From: Staphylococcus roterodami
Lineage (GTDB): Bacteria; Bacillota; Bacilli; Staphylococcales; Staphylococcaceae
Length of the DNA stretch: 64,000 nt
Direction: 5' to 3'
NCBI GenBank assembly: GCA_022493055.1
Contig: CP092781.1
Location: 1-64,000, forward strand
Notes under the pieces: model-generated
What the model saw: the letters and a program-made list of their open reading frames with translations, nothing else
Told to the model about the DNA's origin: nothing
Databases searched by the model: none
Position numbers and translations under genes: made by a program
Shown: positions 1-14,683 of the stretch, one piece after another
Numbering within the stretch: the first letter of the stretch is position 1
Layout: every line of letters starts with the position of its first letter

Positions 1-182
1 CGATTAAAGATAGAAATACACAACACATGCGCTGAAATTTCATTACATCTCTCATAGAATTCATCTCAAATCTATGTCTTTGCTTATTTTGAATAGCTTA
101 TACATTTCTTATACAAGTTCTATAAATTATTTCCCAAGCTGTTTTGTTACAAATGCGAATAACTTAAATATAAAAGAGAAAG

Positions 183-467
183 TTATCCACTTATGCACAC
201 ATACAGTTTTTGAAACTGTGGATAATTAAAAGTTACACACAAACTTATACTATTTTTAGCAACATATTCACAGCTATTTGACATATAGAGAACTGAAAAA
301 GTATAATTGTGTGGATAAGTCGTCCAACTCATGATTTTATAAGGATTTATTTATTGATTTTTACATGAAAATCACTGTGCATAACTGATAAACATAAATA
401 AGTTATCCACCGATTGTTATTAACTTGTGGATAATTATTAACATGGTGTGTTTAAAAGTTATCCACG
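183..467. promoter_or_regulatory. oriC, upstream DnaA-box cluster (dnaA promoter region)
   Basis: Copies of the DnaA box TTATCCACA are clustered here. Perfect reverse copies (TGTGGATAA) lie at 217-225, 310-318 and 426-434. Forward copies matching 8 of 9 lie at 183-191, 403-411 and 459-467. The stretch is AT-rich, non-coding and directly precedes dnaA, so it is the upstream half of a Bacillus-type bipartite origin and probably also autoregulates dnaA. I see nothing else convincing in 1-182. Confidence 0.9.
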
Positions 468-518
468 GCTGTTATTTTTGTGTATAACTTAAAAATTTAA
501 GAAAGATGGAGTAAATTT

Positions 519-1880
519 ATGTCGGAAAAAGAAATTTGGGAAAAAGTGCTTGAAATTGCTCAAGAAAAATTATCAGCTGTAAGTTACTCAACTTTCCTAA
601 AAGATACCGAGCTTTACACGATTAAAGATAGTGAAGCTATCGTATTATCGAGTATTCCTTTTAATGCAAATTGGTTAAATCAACAATATGCAGAAATTAT
701 CCAAGCTATATTATTTGATGTTGTTGGATATGAAGTGAAACCTCATTTTATTACTACTGAAGAATTAGCAAACTATAGTAATAAAGATGGTTCTACGGTA
801 AAGGAAACACCAAAATCTTCTACAGAAACAACTGAAGATAATCATGTGCTTGGTAGAGAGCAATTCAATGCCCATAACACATTTGACACATTTGTAATCG
901 GACCTGGTAACCGCTTCCCACATGCAGCAAGTTTAGCCGTTGCCGAAGCACCAGCAAAAGCGTATAATCCATTATTTATATATGGAGGTGTTGGTTTAGG
1001 AAAAACCCATTTAATGCATGCCATTGGTCATCATGTTTTAGATAATAATCCAGATGCCAAAGTGATTTACACATCAAGTGAAAAATTCACAAACGAATTT
1101 ATCAAATCGATTCGTGATAACGAGGGTGAAGCTTTCAGAGAAAGATATCGTAATATCGACGTCTTATTAATCGATGATATTCAGTTCATTCAAAATAAAG
1201 TTCAAACGCAAGAAGAATTTTTCTATACTTTTAATGAATTACATCAGAATAACAAGCAAATCGTTATTTCGAGTGATCGACCACCAAAAGAGATTGCACA
1301 ATTAGAAGATCGATTACGTTCACGCTTTGAATGGGGGCTAATTGTTGATATTACGCCACCAGATTACGAAACTCGAATGGCAATTTTGCAGAAGAAAATT
1401 GAAGAAGAAAAATTAGATATTCCACCAGAAGCTTTAAATTATATAGCAAATCAAATTCAATCTAATATTCGTGAATTAGAAGGCGCATTAACACGTTTAC
1501 TTGCATATTCACAATTATTAGGGAAACCAATTACTACTGAATTAACTGCTGAAGCTTTAAAAGATATTATTCAAGCACCAAAATCTAAGAAAATTACAAT
1601 TCAAGATATTCAAAAGGTTGTAGGTCAGTACTATAATGTTAGAATTGAAGATTTCAGTGCTAAAAAACGTACAAAGTCAATCGCATATCCGCGTCAAATA
1701 GCTATGTACTTATCTAGAGAGCTTACTGATTTTTCATTACCTAAAATTGGTGAAGAATTTGGCGGGCGTGATCACACAACTGTAATCCATGCTCATGAAA
1801 AGATATCTAAAGATTTAAAAGAAGATCCTATTTTTAAACAAGAAGTAGAGAATCTTGAAAAAGAAATAAGAAATATTTAA
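519..1880 (+). CDS. dnaA: Chromosomal replication initiator DnaA
   Basis: ATP-dependent initiator that binds DnaA boxes at oriC, forms a filament, melts the origin and loads the helicase. At 453 residues the length is normal. Domain I occupies about residues 1-85, followed by a short polar linker. The AAA+ domain starts near residue 115, with Walker A GGVGLGKT at 156-163 and Walker B LLIDD about 60 residues later. The C-terminal domain carries the DNA-binding signature [11 protein letters not shown] near 414-424. The ATG follows a GGAG ribosome site at 6-8 bases. It sits between the two DnaA-box clusters of oriC, the usual firmicute arrangement. Autoregulation by the upstream boxes is inferred. 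Confidence 0.98.
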   Translation: MSEKEIWEKVLEIAQEKLSAVSYSTFLKDTELYTIKDSEAIVLSSIPFNANWLNQQYAEIIQAILFDVVGYEVKPHFITTEELANYSNKDGSTVKETPKSSTETTEDNHVLGREQFNAHNTFDTFVIGPGNRFPHAASLAVAEAPAKAYNPLFIYGGVGLGKTHLMHAIGHHVLDNNPDAKVIYTSSEKFTNEFIKSIRDNEGEAFRERYRNIDVLLIDDIQFIQNKVQTQEEFFYTFNELHQNNKQIVISSDRPPKEIAQLEDRLRSRFEWGLIVDITPPDYETRMAILQKKIEEEKLDIPPEALNYIANQIQSNIRELEGALTRLLAYSQLLGKPITTELTAEALKDIIQAPKSKKITIQDIQKVVGQYYNVRIEDFSAKKRTKSIAYPRQIAMYLSRELTDFSLPKIGEEFGGRDHTTVIHAHEKISKDLKEDPIFKQEVENLEKEIRNI

Positions 1881-1987
1881 GTAGAAGGTATATGGGAAAT
1901 AAAATCTGTTATATAACAGTAATATATAGAAGCTATCTTTTCGTTTATATTTAATAAATGAAATAGTAAGATGGTTAAAATCTATTT

Positions 1988-2140
1988 TGTGGATAATGTT
2001 TAAAAGTAATACACACCATACACAAGTTATCAACATGTGTATAACTTTGCAATTTCAGTGTTTTTAAGACTTATCCACTAATCCACAGCACCTACTACTA
2101 TTACTAAGAACTTAAAACCTATATAATTATATATAAACGA
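1988..2140 (+). promoter_or_regulatory. oriC, downstream DnaA boxes, DnaA-trio and AT-rich unwinding element
   Basis: Between dnaA and dnaN: a perfect reverse DnaA box at 1988-1996, degenerate boxes at 2027-2035 and 2036-2044, then a tandem pair at 2071-2079 (TTATCCACT) and 2079-2087 (TAATCCACA). Directly after them come five triplets, CTA CTA CTA TTA CTA, at 2092-2106, followed by an A/T tract to about 2136. Boxes, then triplets of the DnaA-trio type, then an AT-rich tract is the basal unwinding layout described for Bacillus subtilis oriC, so strand opening is predicted at about 2107-2136. Confidence 0.88.
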
Positions 2141-2159
2141 CTGGAAGGAGTTTAAATTA

Positions 2160-3293
2160 ATGATGGAATTCACTATTAAAAGAGATTATTTTATTACACA
2201 ATTAAATGACACATTAAAAGCAATATCACCAAGAACAACATTACCAATTTTAACTGGTATCAAAATCGATGCAAAAGAACATGAAGTGATACTAACTGGT
2301 TCAGACTCTGAAATTTCAATCGAAATCACTATTCCTAAAACTGTTGATGGTGAAGATATTGTCAACATTTCAGAAACGGGTTCAGTTGTGTTACCTGGAC
2401 GATTCTTTGTCGATATTATAAAGAAATTACCTGGTAAAGATGTTAAATTATCTACAAATGAGCAATTCCAAACATTAATTACATCAGGTCATTCTGAATT
2501 TAATTTAAGTGGCTTAGATCCAGATCAATATCCATTATTACCACAAGTTTCTAGAGATGATGCAATTCAATTATCAGTAAAAGTACTTAAAAACGTGATA
2601 GCACAAACGAATTTTGCAGTGTCCACCTCAGAAACACGCCCTGTATTGACTGGTGTGAACTGGCTTATACAAGAAAATGAATTAATATGCACAGCAACTG
2701 ACTCACACCGCTTGGCTGTAAGAAAATTACAATTAGAAGATGTTTCTGAAAATAAAAATGTCATCATTCCAGGTAAAGCTTTAGCTGAATTAAATAAAAT
2801 TATGTCTGATAGTGAAGAAGACATTGATATATTCTTTGCTTCAAATCAAGTTTTATTTAAAGTAGGGAATGTAAACTTTATTTCTCGATTATTAGAAGGA
2901 CACTATCCTGATACAACACGTTTATTCCCAGAAAACTATGAAATTAAGTTAAGCATAGATAATGGCGAGTTTTATCATGCAATTGATCGTGCATCATTAT
3001 TAGCACGTGAAGGTGGCAATAACGTTATTAAACTAAGCACTGGTGACGAAGTAGTTGAACTTTCATCTACATCACCAGAAATTGGTACTGTTAAAGAAGA
3101 AGTTGATGCAAATGATGTTGAAGGCGGGAACTTAAAAATTTCTTTCAACTCTAAATATATGATGGACGCTTTAAAAGCAATTGATAATGATGAAGTTGAG
3201 GTTGAATTCTTTGGTACAATGAAGCCATTCATTTTAAAACCAAAAGGTGACGACTCAGTAACACAATTAATTTTACCAATCAGAACATACTAA
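2160..3293 (+). CDS. dnaN: DNA polymerase III sliding clamp (beta subunit)
   Basis: The beta clamp: a ring-shaped dimer that tethers the replicative polymerase to DNA and binds ligase, mismatch-repair and regulatory partners. The 377 residues match the family, which has three repeated clamp folds of about 125 residues. The C-terminus ends in the conserved LILPIRTY. GGAAGGAG lies 10 bases before the ATG at 2160; a second ATG follows immediately, so residue 1 or 2 could initiate. It lies just downstream of the origin unwinding region and is followed by a strong terminator. Confidence 0.97.
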   Translation: MMEFTIKRDYFITQLNDTLKAISPRTTLPILTGIKIDAKEHEVILTGSDSEISIEITIPKTVDGEDIVNISETGSVVLPGRFFVDIIKKLPGKDVKLSTNEQFQTLITSGHSEFNLSGLDPDQYPLLPQVSRDDAIQLSVKVLKNVIAQTNFAVSTSETRPVLTGVNWLIQENELICTATDSHRLAVRKLQLEDVSENKNVIIPGKALAELNKIMSDSEEDIDIFFASNQVLFKVGNVNFISRLLEGHYPDTTRLFPENYEIKLSIDNGEFYHAIDRASLLAREGGNNVIKLSTGDEVVELSSTSPEIGTVKEEVDANDVEGGNLKISFNSKYMMDALKAIDNDEVEVEFFGTMKPFILKPKGDDSVTQLILPIRTY

Positions 3294-3308
3294 AAAACAA
3301 ACAATCAT

Positions 3309-3350
3309 AAAGGATGACGTGATTATTTAAAACGTCATCCTTTATTTTTT
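3309..3350 (+). terminator. Rho-independent terminator after dnaN
   Basis: A perfect 12-bp stem (AAAGGATGACGT at 3309-3320, its complement at 3332-3343) with an 11-base loop, followed by a T-rich run. Confidence 0.9.
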
Positions 3351-3684
3351 TGAACAAGATTAAAATAAAAGGTCTAGAAATAAAGGTGACAGCATTTTAA
3401 ATGGTAAATAAAAAGCTTGAATGAAAATTGTGATAGAAATGTCATGATTTAAATAATTGCGCTTAAATGCCCCTTAAATTTAAAATTTTAAATTGCTAAC
3501 AGATAGATTGAAAATGATAGTAAGACTTGGTTGAAAAGGACTTCGAAATACAATTTAAAGACATTAAGAAAAATAATGAATAATTTATTCATATGTAAAC
3601 GGTTTTTCCCTCTCTTTTAAATGAAATTTGTGACAAAAAAAGGTATAATATATTAATGACATACAAAGAAATGGAGTGATTATT
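3351..3684. other. Intergenic stretch dnaN-yaaA
   Basis: AT-rich, no convincing ORF. A good -10 hexamer TATAAT lies at 3644-3649, 35 bases before the yaaA start, but I cannot find a matching -35 at normal spacing. This is probably the promoter of yaaA-recF-gyrB-gyrA. Confidence 0.4.
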
Positions 3685-3921
3685 TTGGTTCAAGAAGTTG
3701 TAGTAGAAGGCGACATCAATTTAGGTCAATTTCTAAAAACAGAAGGGATTATTGAGTCCGGTGGTCAAGCAAAATGGTTCTTGCAAGACGTTGAAGTATT
3801 AATTAATGGAGTGCGTGAAACACGTCGCGGTAAAAAGTTAGAACATCAAGATCGTATAGATATCCCAGAGTTACCTGAAGATGCTGGTTCTTTCTTAATC
3901 ATTCATCAAGGTGAACAATGA
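3685..3921 (+). CDS. yaaA: S4-domain RNA-binding protein YaaA
   Basis: A small (78-residue) S4-like RNA-binding protein. In Bacillus its relatives are linked to ribosome assembly; the role here is inferred from family. The S4 pattern is visible: [18 protein letters not shown], then VLINGV and RRGKKL. I place the start at TTG 3685 because ATGGAG at 3671-3676 is correctly spaced for it, whereas GTG 3676 overlaps that site. The stop TGA overlaps the recF ATG (ATGA at 3918-3921), so the two are probably translationally coupled. Confidence 0.9.
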   Translation: MVQEVVVEGDINLGQFLKTEGIIESGGQAKWFLQDVEVLINGVRETRRGKKLEHQDRIDIPELPEDAGSFLIIHQGEQ

Positions 3922-5030
3922 AATTAAATACACTCCAATTAGAAAACTATCGTAACTATGATGAGGTTACGTTGAAGTGTCATCCTGATGTGAATATCCT
4001 CATTGGAGAAAATGCACAAGGAAAGACAAATTTACTTGAATCAATTTATACCTTAGCTTTAGCAAAAAGTCATAGAACGAGTAATGATAAGGAACTCATA
4101 CGTTTTAATGCTGATTATGCTAAAATAGAAGGTGAGCTTAGTTATAGACACGGCACGATGCCATTAACAATGTTTATAACTAAAAAAGGTAAACAAGTCA
4201 AAGTGAATCACTTAGAGCAAAGTCGACTAACACAATATATTGGACACCTCAATGTGGTTCTATTTGCGCCAGAAGATTTGAATATTGTAAAAGGCTCTCC
4301 TCAAATAAGACGACGCTTTATAGATATGGAGTTGGGCCAAATTTCTGCTGTTTACTTAAATGATTTAGCTCAATACCAACGTATTTTAAAGCAAAAGAAT
4401 AATTACTTAAAGCAGTTACAATTAGGCCAAAAAAAGGACTTAACAATGTTAGAAGTATTAAATCAGCAGTTTGCTGAATATGCATTGAAAGTAACTGATA
4501 AACGTGCGCATTTTATTCAAGAGCTAGAATCATTAGCGAAACCCATTCATGCTGGGATTACAAATGATAGGGAAACGTTGTCATTGAATTATTTACCTAG
4601 TCTTAAATTCGATTATGCTCAAAGTGAAGCGGCACGTCTTGAAGAAATTATGTCTATTCTAAGTGATAACATGCAAAGAGAAAAAGAGCGTGGAATTAGC
4701 TTATTTGGACCACATCGAGATGATATTAGTTTTGATGTAAATGGCATGGATGCACAAACCTATGGTTCTCAAGGTCAGCAACGTACAACGGCATTGTCCA
4801 TTAAACTAGCTGAAATTGAATTAATGAATATCGAAGTTGGGGAATACCCCATCTTATTATTAGACGATGTACTTAGTGAATTAGATGATTCACGTCAAAC
4901 GCATTTATTAAGTACAATTCAGCATAAAGTACAAACATTTGTCACTACGACATCTGTTGATGGTATTGATCATGAAATTATGAATAACGCTAAATTGTAT
5001 CGTATTAATCAAGGTGAAATTATAAAGTAA
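3918..5030 (+). CDS. recF: DNA replication and repair protein RecF
   Basis: SMC/ABC-type ATPase that helps load RecA at gaps and stalled forks through RecOR. The 370 residues are the usual length. Walker [10 protein letters not shown] lies near residues 30-38, the ABC signature region [13 protein letters not shown] near 280, and Walker [12 protein letters not shown] near 310. The start overlaps the yaaA stop, and gyrB begins 10 bases after its stop, so yaaA-recF-gyrB-gyrA reads as one operon. Confidence 0.96.
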   Translation: MKLNTLQLENYRNYDEVTLKCHPDVNILIGENAQGKTNLLESIYTLALAKSHRTSNDKELIRFNADYAKIEGELSYRHGTMPLTMFITKKGKQVKVNHLEQSRLTQYIGHLNVVLFAPEDLNIVKGSPQIRRRFIDMELGQISAVYLNDLAQYQRILKQKNNYLKQLQLGQKKDLTMLEVLNQQFAEYALKVTDKRAHFIQELESLAKPIHAGITNDRETLSLNYLPSLKFDYAQSEAARLEEIMSILSDNMQREKERGISLFGPHRDDISFDVNGMDAQTYGSQGQQRTTALSIKLAEIELMNIEVGEYPILLLDDVLSELDDSRQTHLLSTIQHKVQTFVTTTSVDGIDHEIMNNAKLYRINQGEIIK

Positions 5031-6974
<1,944 letters not shown>

Positions 6975-7010
6975 GCGCTGTGAACTGAACTTTTGAAGGA
7001 GGATCTCTTG

Positions 7011-9680
7011 ATGGCTGAATTACCTCAATCAAGAATAAATGAACGAAATATTACCAGTGAAATGCGTGAATCATTTTTAGATTATGCGATGAGTGTTATT
7101 GTTGCTCGTGCATTGCCAGATGTTCGTGACGGTTTAAAACCAGTACATCGTCGTATACTTTATGGATTGAATGAACAAGGTATGACACCGGATAAATCAT
7201 ATAAAAAATCAGCGCGTATCGTTGGTGACGTAATGGGTAAATATCACCCTCATGGTGACTCATCTATTTATGAAGCAATGGTACGTATGGCTCAAGATTT
7301 TAGTTATCGTTATCCGCTTGTTGATGGTCAAGGTAACTTTGGTTCAATGGATGGAGACGGTGCAGCAGCAATGCGTTATACTGAGGCACGTATGACTAAA
7401 ATTACGCTTGAACTGTTACGTGATATTAATAAAGATACAATAGATTTTATCGATAACTATGATGGTAATGAAAGAGAGCCGTCAGTCTTACCAGCACGTT
7501 TCCCTAACTTATTAGCAAATGGTGCATCAGGTATTGCTGTAGGTATGGCAACCAATATTCCACCACATAACTTAACTGAATTAATCAACGGAGTGCTAAG
7601 TTTAAGTAAAAACCCTGATATTTCAATTGCTGAGTTGATGGAGGATATTGAAGGTCCTGATTTCCCAACTGCGGGTCTTATTTTAGGTAAAAGTGGAATT
7701 AGACGTGCTTATGAAACAGGTCGTGGTTCAATTCAAATGCGCTCTCGTGCGGAAATTGAAGAACGTGGCGGTGGTCGTCAACGTATTGTTGTGACTGAAA
7801 TTCCTTTCCAAGTGAATAAAGCACGTATGATTGAAAAAATTGCAGAGCTAGTACGCGACAAGAAAATTGATGGTATTACTGACTTACGAGACGAAACAAG
7901 TTTACGTACAGGTGTGAGAGTGGTCATTGATGTTCGTAAAGATGCAAATGCTAGTGTCATTTTAAATAACTTATACAAACAAACACCTCTTCAAACATCA
8001 TTTGGTGTGAATATGATTGCACTTGTAAATGGTAGACCGAAGCTTATTAATTTAAAAGAAGCGTTGGTACATTATTTAGAACATCAAAAGACAGTTGTTA
8101 GAAGACGTACGCAATACAACTTACGTAAAGCTAAAGATCGTGCCCACATTTTAGAAGGGTTACGTATCGCACTTGACCATATCGACGAAATCATTTCAAC
8201 GATTCGTGAATCAGAAACAGATAAAGTTGCCATGGAAAGCTTGCAACAACGCTTCAAACTTTCTGAGAAACAAGCACAAGCAATTTTAGACATGCGTTTG
8301 AGACGTTTAACAGGTTTAGAACGTGACAAAATTGAAGCAGAATATAATGAACTATTAAATTATATTAGTGAATTAGAAGCAATTTTAGCTGATGAAGAAG
8401 TATTACTACAATTAGTTAGAGATGAATTAACTGAAATTAGAGATCGTTTCGGTGATGATCGTCGTACAGAAATTCAATTAGGTGGATTTGAAGACTTAGA
8501 GGACGAAGACTTAATTCCAGAAGAACAAATTGTAATTACACTAAGCCATAATAACTACATTAAACGTTTGCCGGTATCTACATATCGTGCTCAAAACCGT
8601 GGTGGCCGTGGTGTTCAAGGTATGAATACATTAGAGGAAGACTTCGTTAGCCAATTAGTAACGTTAAGTACACATGATCATGTATTGTTCTTTACTAACA
8701 AAGGTCGTGTTTATAAACTTAAAGGTTATGAAGTGCCTGAATTATCAAGACAATCTAAAGGTATTCCTGTAGTGAATGCTATTGAACTTGAAAATGATGA
8801 AGTAATTAGTACAATGATTGCTGTAAAAGACCTTGAAAGTGAAGACAACTTCTTAGTGTTTGCAACGAAACGTGGAATTGTAAAACGTTCAGCATTAAGT
8901 AACTTCTCAAGAATTAACAGAAATGGTAAGATTGCTATTTCATTTAGAGAAGATGACGAGTTAATCGCAGTACGTTTAACAAGTGGTCAAGAAGATATTC
9001 TGATTGGTACTTCTCATGCATCATTAATTCGATTCCCTGAATCAACGTTACGTCCTTTAGGTCGTACAGCAACTGGTGTGAAAGGTATTACACTTCGTGA
9101 AGGCGATGAAGTTGTAGGGCTTGATGTTGCTCACGAAAATAGTGTAGATGAAGTTTTAGTTGTTACTGAAAATGGTTATGGTAAACGTACGCCAGTTAAT
9201 GACTATCGCTTATCAAACCGTGGTGGTAAAGGTATTAAGACTGCAACGATTACTGAACGTAATGGTAATGTTGTTTGTATTACAACTGTTACTGGTGAAG
9301 AAGATTTAATGATTGTTACGAATGCAGGTGTCATTATTCGACTAGATGTTGCAGATATTTCTCAAAATGGTCGTGCAGCACAAGGTGTTCGCTTAATTCG
9401 CTTAGGCGATGATCAATTTGTTTCTACTGTTGCTAAAGTAAAAGAAGATGCAGAAGATGAAACGAATGAAGATGAGCAATCTACTTCTACTGTATCTGAA
9501 GATGGTACTGAACAACAACGTGAAGCGGTTGTAAATGATGAAACACCAGGAAATGCAATTCATACTGAAGTAATTGATTCAGAAGAAACTGATGACGATG
9601 GACGTATTGAAGTAAGACAAGATTTCATGGATCGTGTTGAAGAAGATATACAACAAGCATCAGATGATGAAGAAGAATAA
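7011..9680 (+). CDS. gyrA: DNA gyrase subunit A
   Basis: DNA breakage-reunion subunit of gyrase. AAGGAGG at 6996-7002 places the start at ATG 7011 rather than the in-frame TTG at 6993, giving 889 residues. The catalytic tyrosine is Y123 in AAMRYTEAR. The quinolone-determining region reads [10 protein letters not shown] with S84, S85 and E88 all wild type. The C-terminal half carries six beta-pinwheel blades including the GyrA box QNRGGRG near 530, and ends in a long acidic tail typical of staphylococci. It is 36 bases after gyrB in the same operon and ends at a strong terminator. Confidence 0.98.
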   Translation: MAELPQSRINERNITSEMRESFLDYAMSVIVARALPDVRDGLKPVHRRILYGLNEQGMTPDKSYKKSARIVGDVMGKYHPHGDSSIYEAMVRMAQDFSYRYPLVDGQGNFGSMDGDGAAAMRYTEARMTKITLELLRDINKDTIDFIDNYDGNEREPSVLPARFPNLLANGASGIAVGMATNIPPHNLTELINGVLSLSKNPDISIAELMEDIEGPDFPTAGLILGKSGIRRAYETGRGSIQMRSRAEIEERGGGRQRIVVTEIPFQVNKARMIEKIAELVRDKKIDGITDLRDETSLRTGVRVVIDVRKDANASVILNNLYKQTPLQTSFGVNMIALVNGRPKLINLKEALVHYLEHQKTVVRRRTQYNLRKAKDRAHILEGLRIALDHIDEIISTIRESETDKVAMESLQQRFKLSEKQAQAILDMRLRRLTGLERDKIEAEYNELLNYISELEAILADEEVLLQLVRDELTEIRDRFGDDRRTEIQLGGFEDLEDEDLIPEEQIVITLSHNNYIKRLPVSTYRAQNRGGRGVQGMNTLEEDFVSQLVTLSTHDHVLFFTNKGRVYKLKGYEVPELSRQSKGIPVVNAIELENDEVISTMIAVKDLESEDNFLVFATKRGIVKRSALSNFSRINRNGKIAISFREDDELIAVRLTSGQEDILIGTSHASLIRFPESTLRPLGRTATGVKGITLREGDEVVGLDVAHENSVDEVLVVTENGYGKRTPVNDYRLSNRGGKGIKTATITERNGNVVCITTVTGEEDLMIVTNAGVIIRLDVADISQNGRAAQGVRLIRLGDDQFVSTVAKVKEDAEDETNEDEQSTSTVSEDGTEQQREAVVNDETPGNAIHTEVIDSEETDDDGRIEVRQDFMDRVEEDIQQASDDEEE

Positions 9681-9686
9681 CATAAA

Positions 9687-9725
9687 AAATAAGACTTCCC
9701 TTGAATGTAGGGGAGTCTTATTTTT
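9687..9725 (+). terminator. Terminator after gyrA (probably bidirectional)
   Basis: Stem AATAAGACTTCCC / GGGAGTCTTATT around TTGAATGTAG, with A-run before and T-run after. It lies between the convergent gyrA and nnrD genes and could serve both. Confidence 0.85.
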
Positions 9726-9788
9726 ATGCCATAGTATATAGCGTTTGGCCATTATTCTGGCATTTTAGTTAAGCAATCAATGAAATGA

Positions 9789-10601
9789 TTAACTTTCTAA
9801 TTGTTTCATTGCGTATGGTATTTCATTAATTAGTCTTGATGGTGGTACGACGTACATATCTTTTGCAAGATTTTCACCAATGAAACTATGTGTATATGTG
9901 GCACTCATAACCGCTTCTTTTAAATTATCAAATTGACCTACAAAACTTGTGATCATGCCAGCAAGAGTATCACCCATACCACCAGTAGCCATCGCAGGAC
10001 TACCAATTGTCAATTTAAAGTCTTCATCTTTAAAGAAAATTTCAGTACCATGTTTTTTTAGTACAACTGTTGCACCTAAACGATCTACCGCTTCACGATT
10101 ACGTTCATACGTTTGTTCCTCAATTGGAATACCTCTTAAACGTTCCCACTCTTTGAGGTGTGGAGTGAATATTACACGACAAGTAGGTAATTGCGGTTTA
10201 AGTTTACTAAAAATTGTGATTGCATCACCATCAACAATCAAGTTTTGATGTGGTTGTATATTTTGTAATAGGAATGTAATGGCATTATTCCCTTTAAAAT
10301 CAACACCAAGTCCGGGACCAATAAGAATACTATCAGTCATTTCAATCATTTTCGTTAACATTTTCGTATCATTAATATCGATAACCATGGCTTCTGGACA
10401 ACGAGAATGTAACGCTGAGTGATTCGTTGGATGTGTCGCTACAGTGATTAAACCACTACCGCTAAATACACATGCACGAGCCGCTAACATAATGGCACCA
10501 CCTAAGTTAGCAGATCCACCAATTAATAAAATTTTGCCATAATCACCTTTATGTGAATCTTCTTTACGCTTAGGAATGTTAATAGAATTTAACGTTTCCA
10601 T
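9789..10601 (-). CDS. nnrD: ADP-dependent NAD(P)H-hydrate dehydratase
   Basis: Repairs hydrated NADH/NADPH (the S form of NAD(P)HX) in the cytoplasm, using ADP. It belongs to the ribokinase-like carbohydrate-kinase family. Visible motifs are an N-terminal GDYGKILLIGGS, the ADP/Mg segment TPHLKEWERL, and the catalytic GGMGDTLAG near residue 215. The ORF extends 18 bases further upstream, but GGGAGG lies about 10 bases before ATG 10601, so METLNS (270 residues) is the better start. It stands alone, convergent with gyrA. Confidence 0.9.
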   Translation of the reverse strand: METLNSINIPKRKEDSHKGDYGKILLIGGSANLGGAIMLAARACVFSGSGLITVATHPTNHSALHSRCPEAMVIDINDTKMLTKMIEMTDSILIGPGLGVDFKGNNAITFLLQNIQPHQNLIVDGDAITIFSKLKPQLPTCRVIFTPHLKEWERLRGIPIEEQTYERNREAVDRLGATVVLKKHGTEIFFKDEDFKLTIGSPAMATGGMGDTLAGMITSFVGQFDNLKEAVMSATYTHSFIGENLAKDMYVVPPSRLINEIPYAMKQLES

Positions 10602-10925
10602 AGTGATATAACCTCCCATGTAAAAGCTTTTTCAAATATATTCAATTTTAAAAATATATAGTAAGTTTTAACAAAATGTATTATAAATATGTGAATTCAT
10701 TATTATTTGTCGTTAAATACAATAGAAAATACTATACCTGTATATGCAATTCGTCAATAGATAAATTATTAAATATACTTTCAACAATATTAATATCCTT
10801 TAACACGTTACAATAGTGCTCTGATAATAGGTTATAAATGTACTTAAAACCATTGTTTCAATAAAAATGAAAACGTATACTTCAAGAAGGATGGGTTACT
10901 TAATATTAACAAGGGGGTAACATGT
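10602..10925. other. Divergent intergenic region nnrD-hutH
   Basis: About 320 bases, very AT-rich, presumably holding the two divergent promoters. I see no ORF, riboswitch or strong hairpin. A good ribosome site (AAGGGGG at 10911-10917) serves hutH. Confidence 0.5.
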
Positions 10926-12440
10926 ATGACATTATATTTAGATGGAGAAACACTAACAATTGAGGATATTAAATCATTTTTACAACAACAAACGAATATA
11001 GAAATTGTTGATGAGGCGTTAGAACGTGTTAAGAAAAGTAGAGATGTAGTTGAGCGTATTATTGAAAATGAAGAAACAGTTTATGGCATTACAACAGGAT
11101 TCGGATTATTTAGTGATGTGCGTATAGACTCAACACAATACAATGAATTACAAGTGAACCTTATACGTTCACATGCCTGTGGATTAGGTGAGCCATTTTC
11201 AAAAGAAGTAGCACTCGTTATGATGGTATTAAGATTAAATACATTATTAAAAGGGCATTCAGGTGCAACTTTAGATCTCGTAAAACAATTACAATTCTTT
11301 ATAAATGAGCGTATTATACCAGTGATACCGCAACAAGGTTCACTAGGTGCATCAGGAGATTTAGCACCACTATCACATTTAGCATTAGCATTAATTGGTG
11401 AAGGCAAAGTGTTTTATAAAGATGTAGAAATGGATAGTGCAGACGTATTAAAGCAATTAGACAGACCACCTTTGAACCTTCAGGCTAAAGAAGGATTAGC
11501 ATTGATTAATGGTACTCAGGCAATGACAGCACAAGGTGTCATAAGTTATATAGAGGCAGAAGATTTAGGGTATCAATCTGAATGGATTGCAGCATTAACA
11601 CATCAGTCGCTCAATGGGATTATAGATGCATATCGTCATGAAGTGCATGCTGTTCGAAATTTTCAGGAACAAATTAATGTAGCAGCTCGCATGCGCGATT
11701 GGTTAGAAGGTTCAACATTAACGACTCGACAAGCAGAAATTCGTGTACAAGACGCGTACACACTACGTTGTATTCCACAAATTCATGGCGCAAGTTTTCA
11801 AGTATTTAACTATGTTAAACAGCAATTAGAATTTGAGATGAATGCGGCTAATGATAATCCATTAATATTTGAGGAAGCAGATGAAACATTTGTCATTTCT
11901 GGTGGTAACTTCCATGGGCAACCGATTGCCTTTGCTTTGGATCATCTTAAATTAGGTGTAAGTGAATTAGCGAATGTATCTGAGCGTCGTCTCGAGAGAC
12001 TAGTTAATCCTCAGTTAAATGGTGATTTACCAGCATTTCTTAGTCCGGAACCAGGATTGCAAAGTGGCGCAATGATTATGCAATATGCTGCTGCAAGCCT
12101 AGTTTCTGAAAATAAAACTTTAGCTCATCCTGCAAGTGTAGATTCTATTACATCGTCTGCGAATCAAGAAGATCATGTATCTATGGGTACCACAGCTGCT
12201 AGACATGGTTATCAAATTATTGAAAATGCAAGACGTGTGCTGGCAATTGAGTGTGTAATTGCATTACAAGCAGCAGAATTAAAAGGTGTTGAAAGTTTAT
12301 CACCAAAAACACGTCGTAAATATGAGGAGTTTCGTAATATCGTGCCGTCTATTACACATGACCGTCAATTTCATAAAGATATTGAAGCGGTTGCACATTA
12401 TTTAAAGCAATCTATTTATCAAACGTCTGAATGTCATTAA
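10926..12440 (+). CDS. hutH: Histidine ammonia-lyase
   Basis: Converts L-histidine to trans-urocanate and ammonia, the first step of histidine degradation. The 504 residues match the family. The tripeptide A142-S143-G144 in [14 protein letters not shown] would cyclise to the MIO electrophilic cofactor. Other family blocks seen are TGFG near 60, NGTQAM near 195, and FHGQP near 330. No other hut gene is adjacent, so it is transcribed alone here. The serS T-box leader follows. Confidence 0.96.
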   Translation: MTLYLDGETLTIEDIKSFLQQQTNIEIVDEALERVKKSRDVVERIIENEETVYGITTGFGLFSDVRIDSTQYNELQVNLIRSHACGLGEPFSKEVALVMMVLRLNTLLKGHSGATLDLVKQLQFFINERIIPVIPQQGSLGASGDLAPLSHLALALIGEGKVFYKDVEMDSADVLKQLDRPPLNLQAKEGLALINGTQAMTAQGVISYIEAEDLGYQSEWIAALTHQSLNGIIDAYRHEVHAVRNFQEQINVAARMRDWLEGSTLTTRQAEIRVQDAYTLRCIPQIHGASFQVFNYVKQQLEFEMNAANDNPLIFEEADETFVISGGNFHGQPIAFALDHLKLGVSELANVSERRLERLVNPQLNGDLPAFLSPEPGLQSGAMIMQYAAASLVSENKTLAHPASVDSITSSANQEDHVSMGTTAARHGYQIIENARRVLAIECVIALQAAELKGVESLSPKTRRKYEEFRNIVPSITHDRQFHKDIEAVAHYLKQSIYQTSECH

Positions 12441-12528
12441 ATCGACATGAAGTTAGTTCTTAATCGTTACTTGAAAAAGCAAATATAGTTTGCTATATTA
12501 AAATTAACTTAATAAGACATTGTTCGTA

Positions 12529-12747
12529 GGACAAGTAATATATGGTGCTTGATGTCAGAGAGCTTGTGGTTAGTGTGAACAAGAATCAACATATATATGA
12601 ATCTACCTACTTATTGAAAGAACAATCGGTAATAACCGTTATTTTAGTGAAGTGCAATTTAGATTTTAGTGTGTAACTATATCTGAAATTGTTAAATAGG
12701 GTGGCAACGCGTAGACCACGTCCCTTGTAGGGATGTGGTCTTTTTTT
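12529..12747 (+). ncRNA. T-box riboswitch (tRNA-Ser sensing) for serS
   Basis: The T-box core AGGGTGGCAACGCG is at 12698-12711, followed by a terminator hairpin (AGACCACGTCCC paired with GGGATGTGGTCT, 12713-12740) and a T-run. The base of Stem I is visible as ATTGTTC at 12529-12535 paired with GAACAAT at 12620-12626. A likely specifier is TCT (Ser) at 12602-12604, just after GAA; this is inferred from position and the downstream gene. Uncharged tRNA-Ser should stabilise the antiterminator and allow serS transcription. Confidence 0.9.
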
Positions 12748-12809
12748 ATTTTCAAAAATAAAACGTATGTTATCCAATAATAAATGATAATTTTTTTGGG
12801 AAAGGATGA

Positions 12810-14102
<1,293 letters not shown>

Positions 14103-14117
14103 TTAAAGATTTACAGT

Positions 14118-14153
14118 AAAAAGTGGTGACGAATCTGTCATCACTTTTTTTGT
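14118..14153 (+). terminator. Terminator after serS
   Basis: Stem AAAAAGTGGTGAC / GTCATCACTTTTT around GAATCT, then a T-run. Confidence 0.88.
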
Positions 14154-14555
14154 GCGGAAAATAATATTATTGAGCCATTGAAAAAAACTCATAAGAATAA
14201 AGTTTTTCACACTATTGGTTAGATTAATTATAGAAACAACGATGAATCATCATGATGGACGAAATACATATTAACTATTCACCTTAGTTAATGATGCGAT
14301 ACAAATATACGACACTCGATGCATAAATAGGAAAAGTTATAACAAATTAATATTAACAGGATAGGGGAGTGGACAATATGTAGATATGGGAAGAAGGAAT
14401 GAAGTGAATAGCATAAAAAATATCACAAAAGACGTAAAAGAATATTATTCAAACACTTTAATACAAGATGAAAACCTATAAAAAATAAGGGATGTCTTAA
14501 GTCTTTGTTCAAAAATTCTGACAAATAAAATACTACAACAAAGGTGCTTTTAAAC
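14154..14555. other. Intergenic region upstream of azlC
   Basis: About 400 non-coding bases before the repeat cluster described next. A CodY-like site is at 14512-14526, matching 11 of 15 positions of AATTTTCWGAAAATT; CodY control of a branched-chain amino acid exporter would make sense but is inference. Short ATG-initiated frames here end within a few codons. Confidence 0.35.
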
Positions 14556-14625
14556 TAACGTCAGTCTAACATCAGACAAACCGCAGTCTAACGTTATTAC
14601 TTGTATGTGTGAAGTGTATTAGACT
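14556..14625. promoter_or_regulatory. Repeated AGTCTAA motif upstream of azlCD (candidate operator)
   Basis: CAGTCTAAC occurs at 14562-14570 and again at 14584-14592, exactly 22 bp apart (two helical turns), with an inverted copy TTAGACT at 14619-14625. The first copy is also half of GTCT-N6-AGAC. The arrangement looks like a multi-site operator, but I know of no regulator with this site. Confidence 0.4.
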
Positions 14626-14683
14626 AGGTATATTATTTTTACATACTTATAAACATATAAAACGTTAAAGGGGGGTTGGACAG

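Noticed and set aside
7251..7290. Quinolone-resistance substitution in gyrA
   Set aside because: S84, S85 and E88 read as wild type in [12 protein letters not shown].
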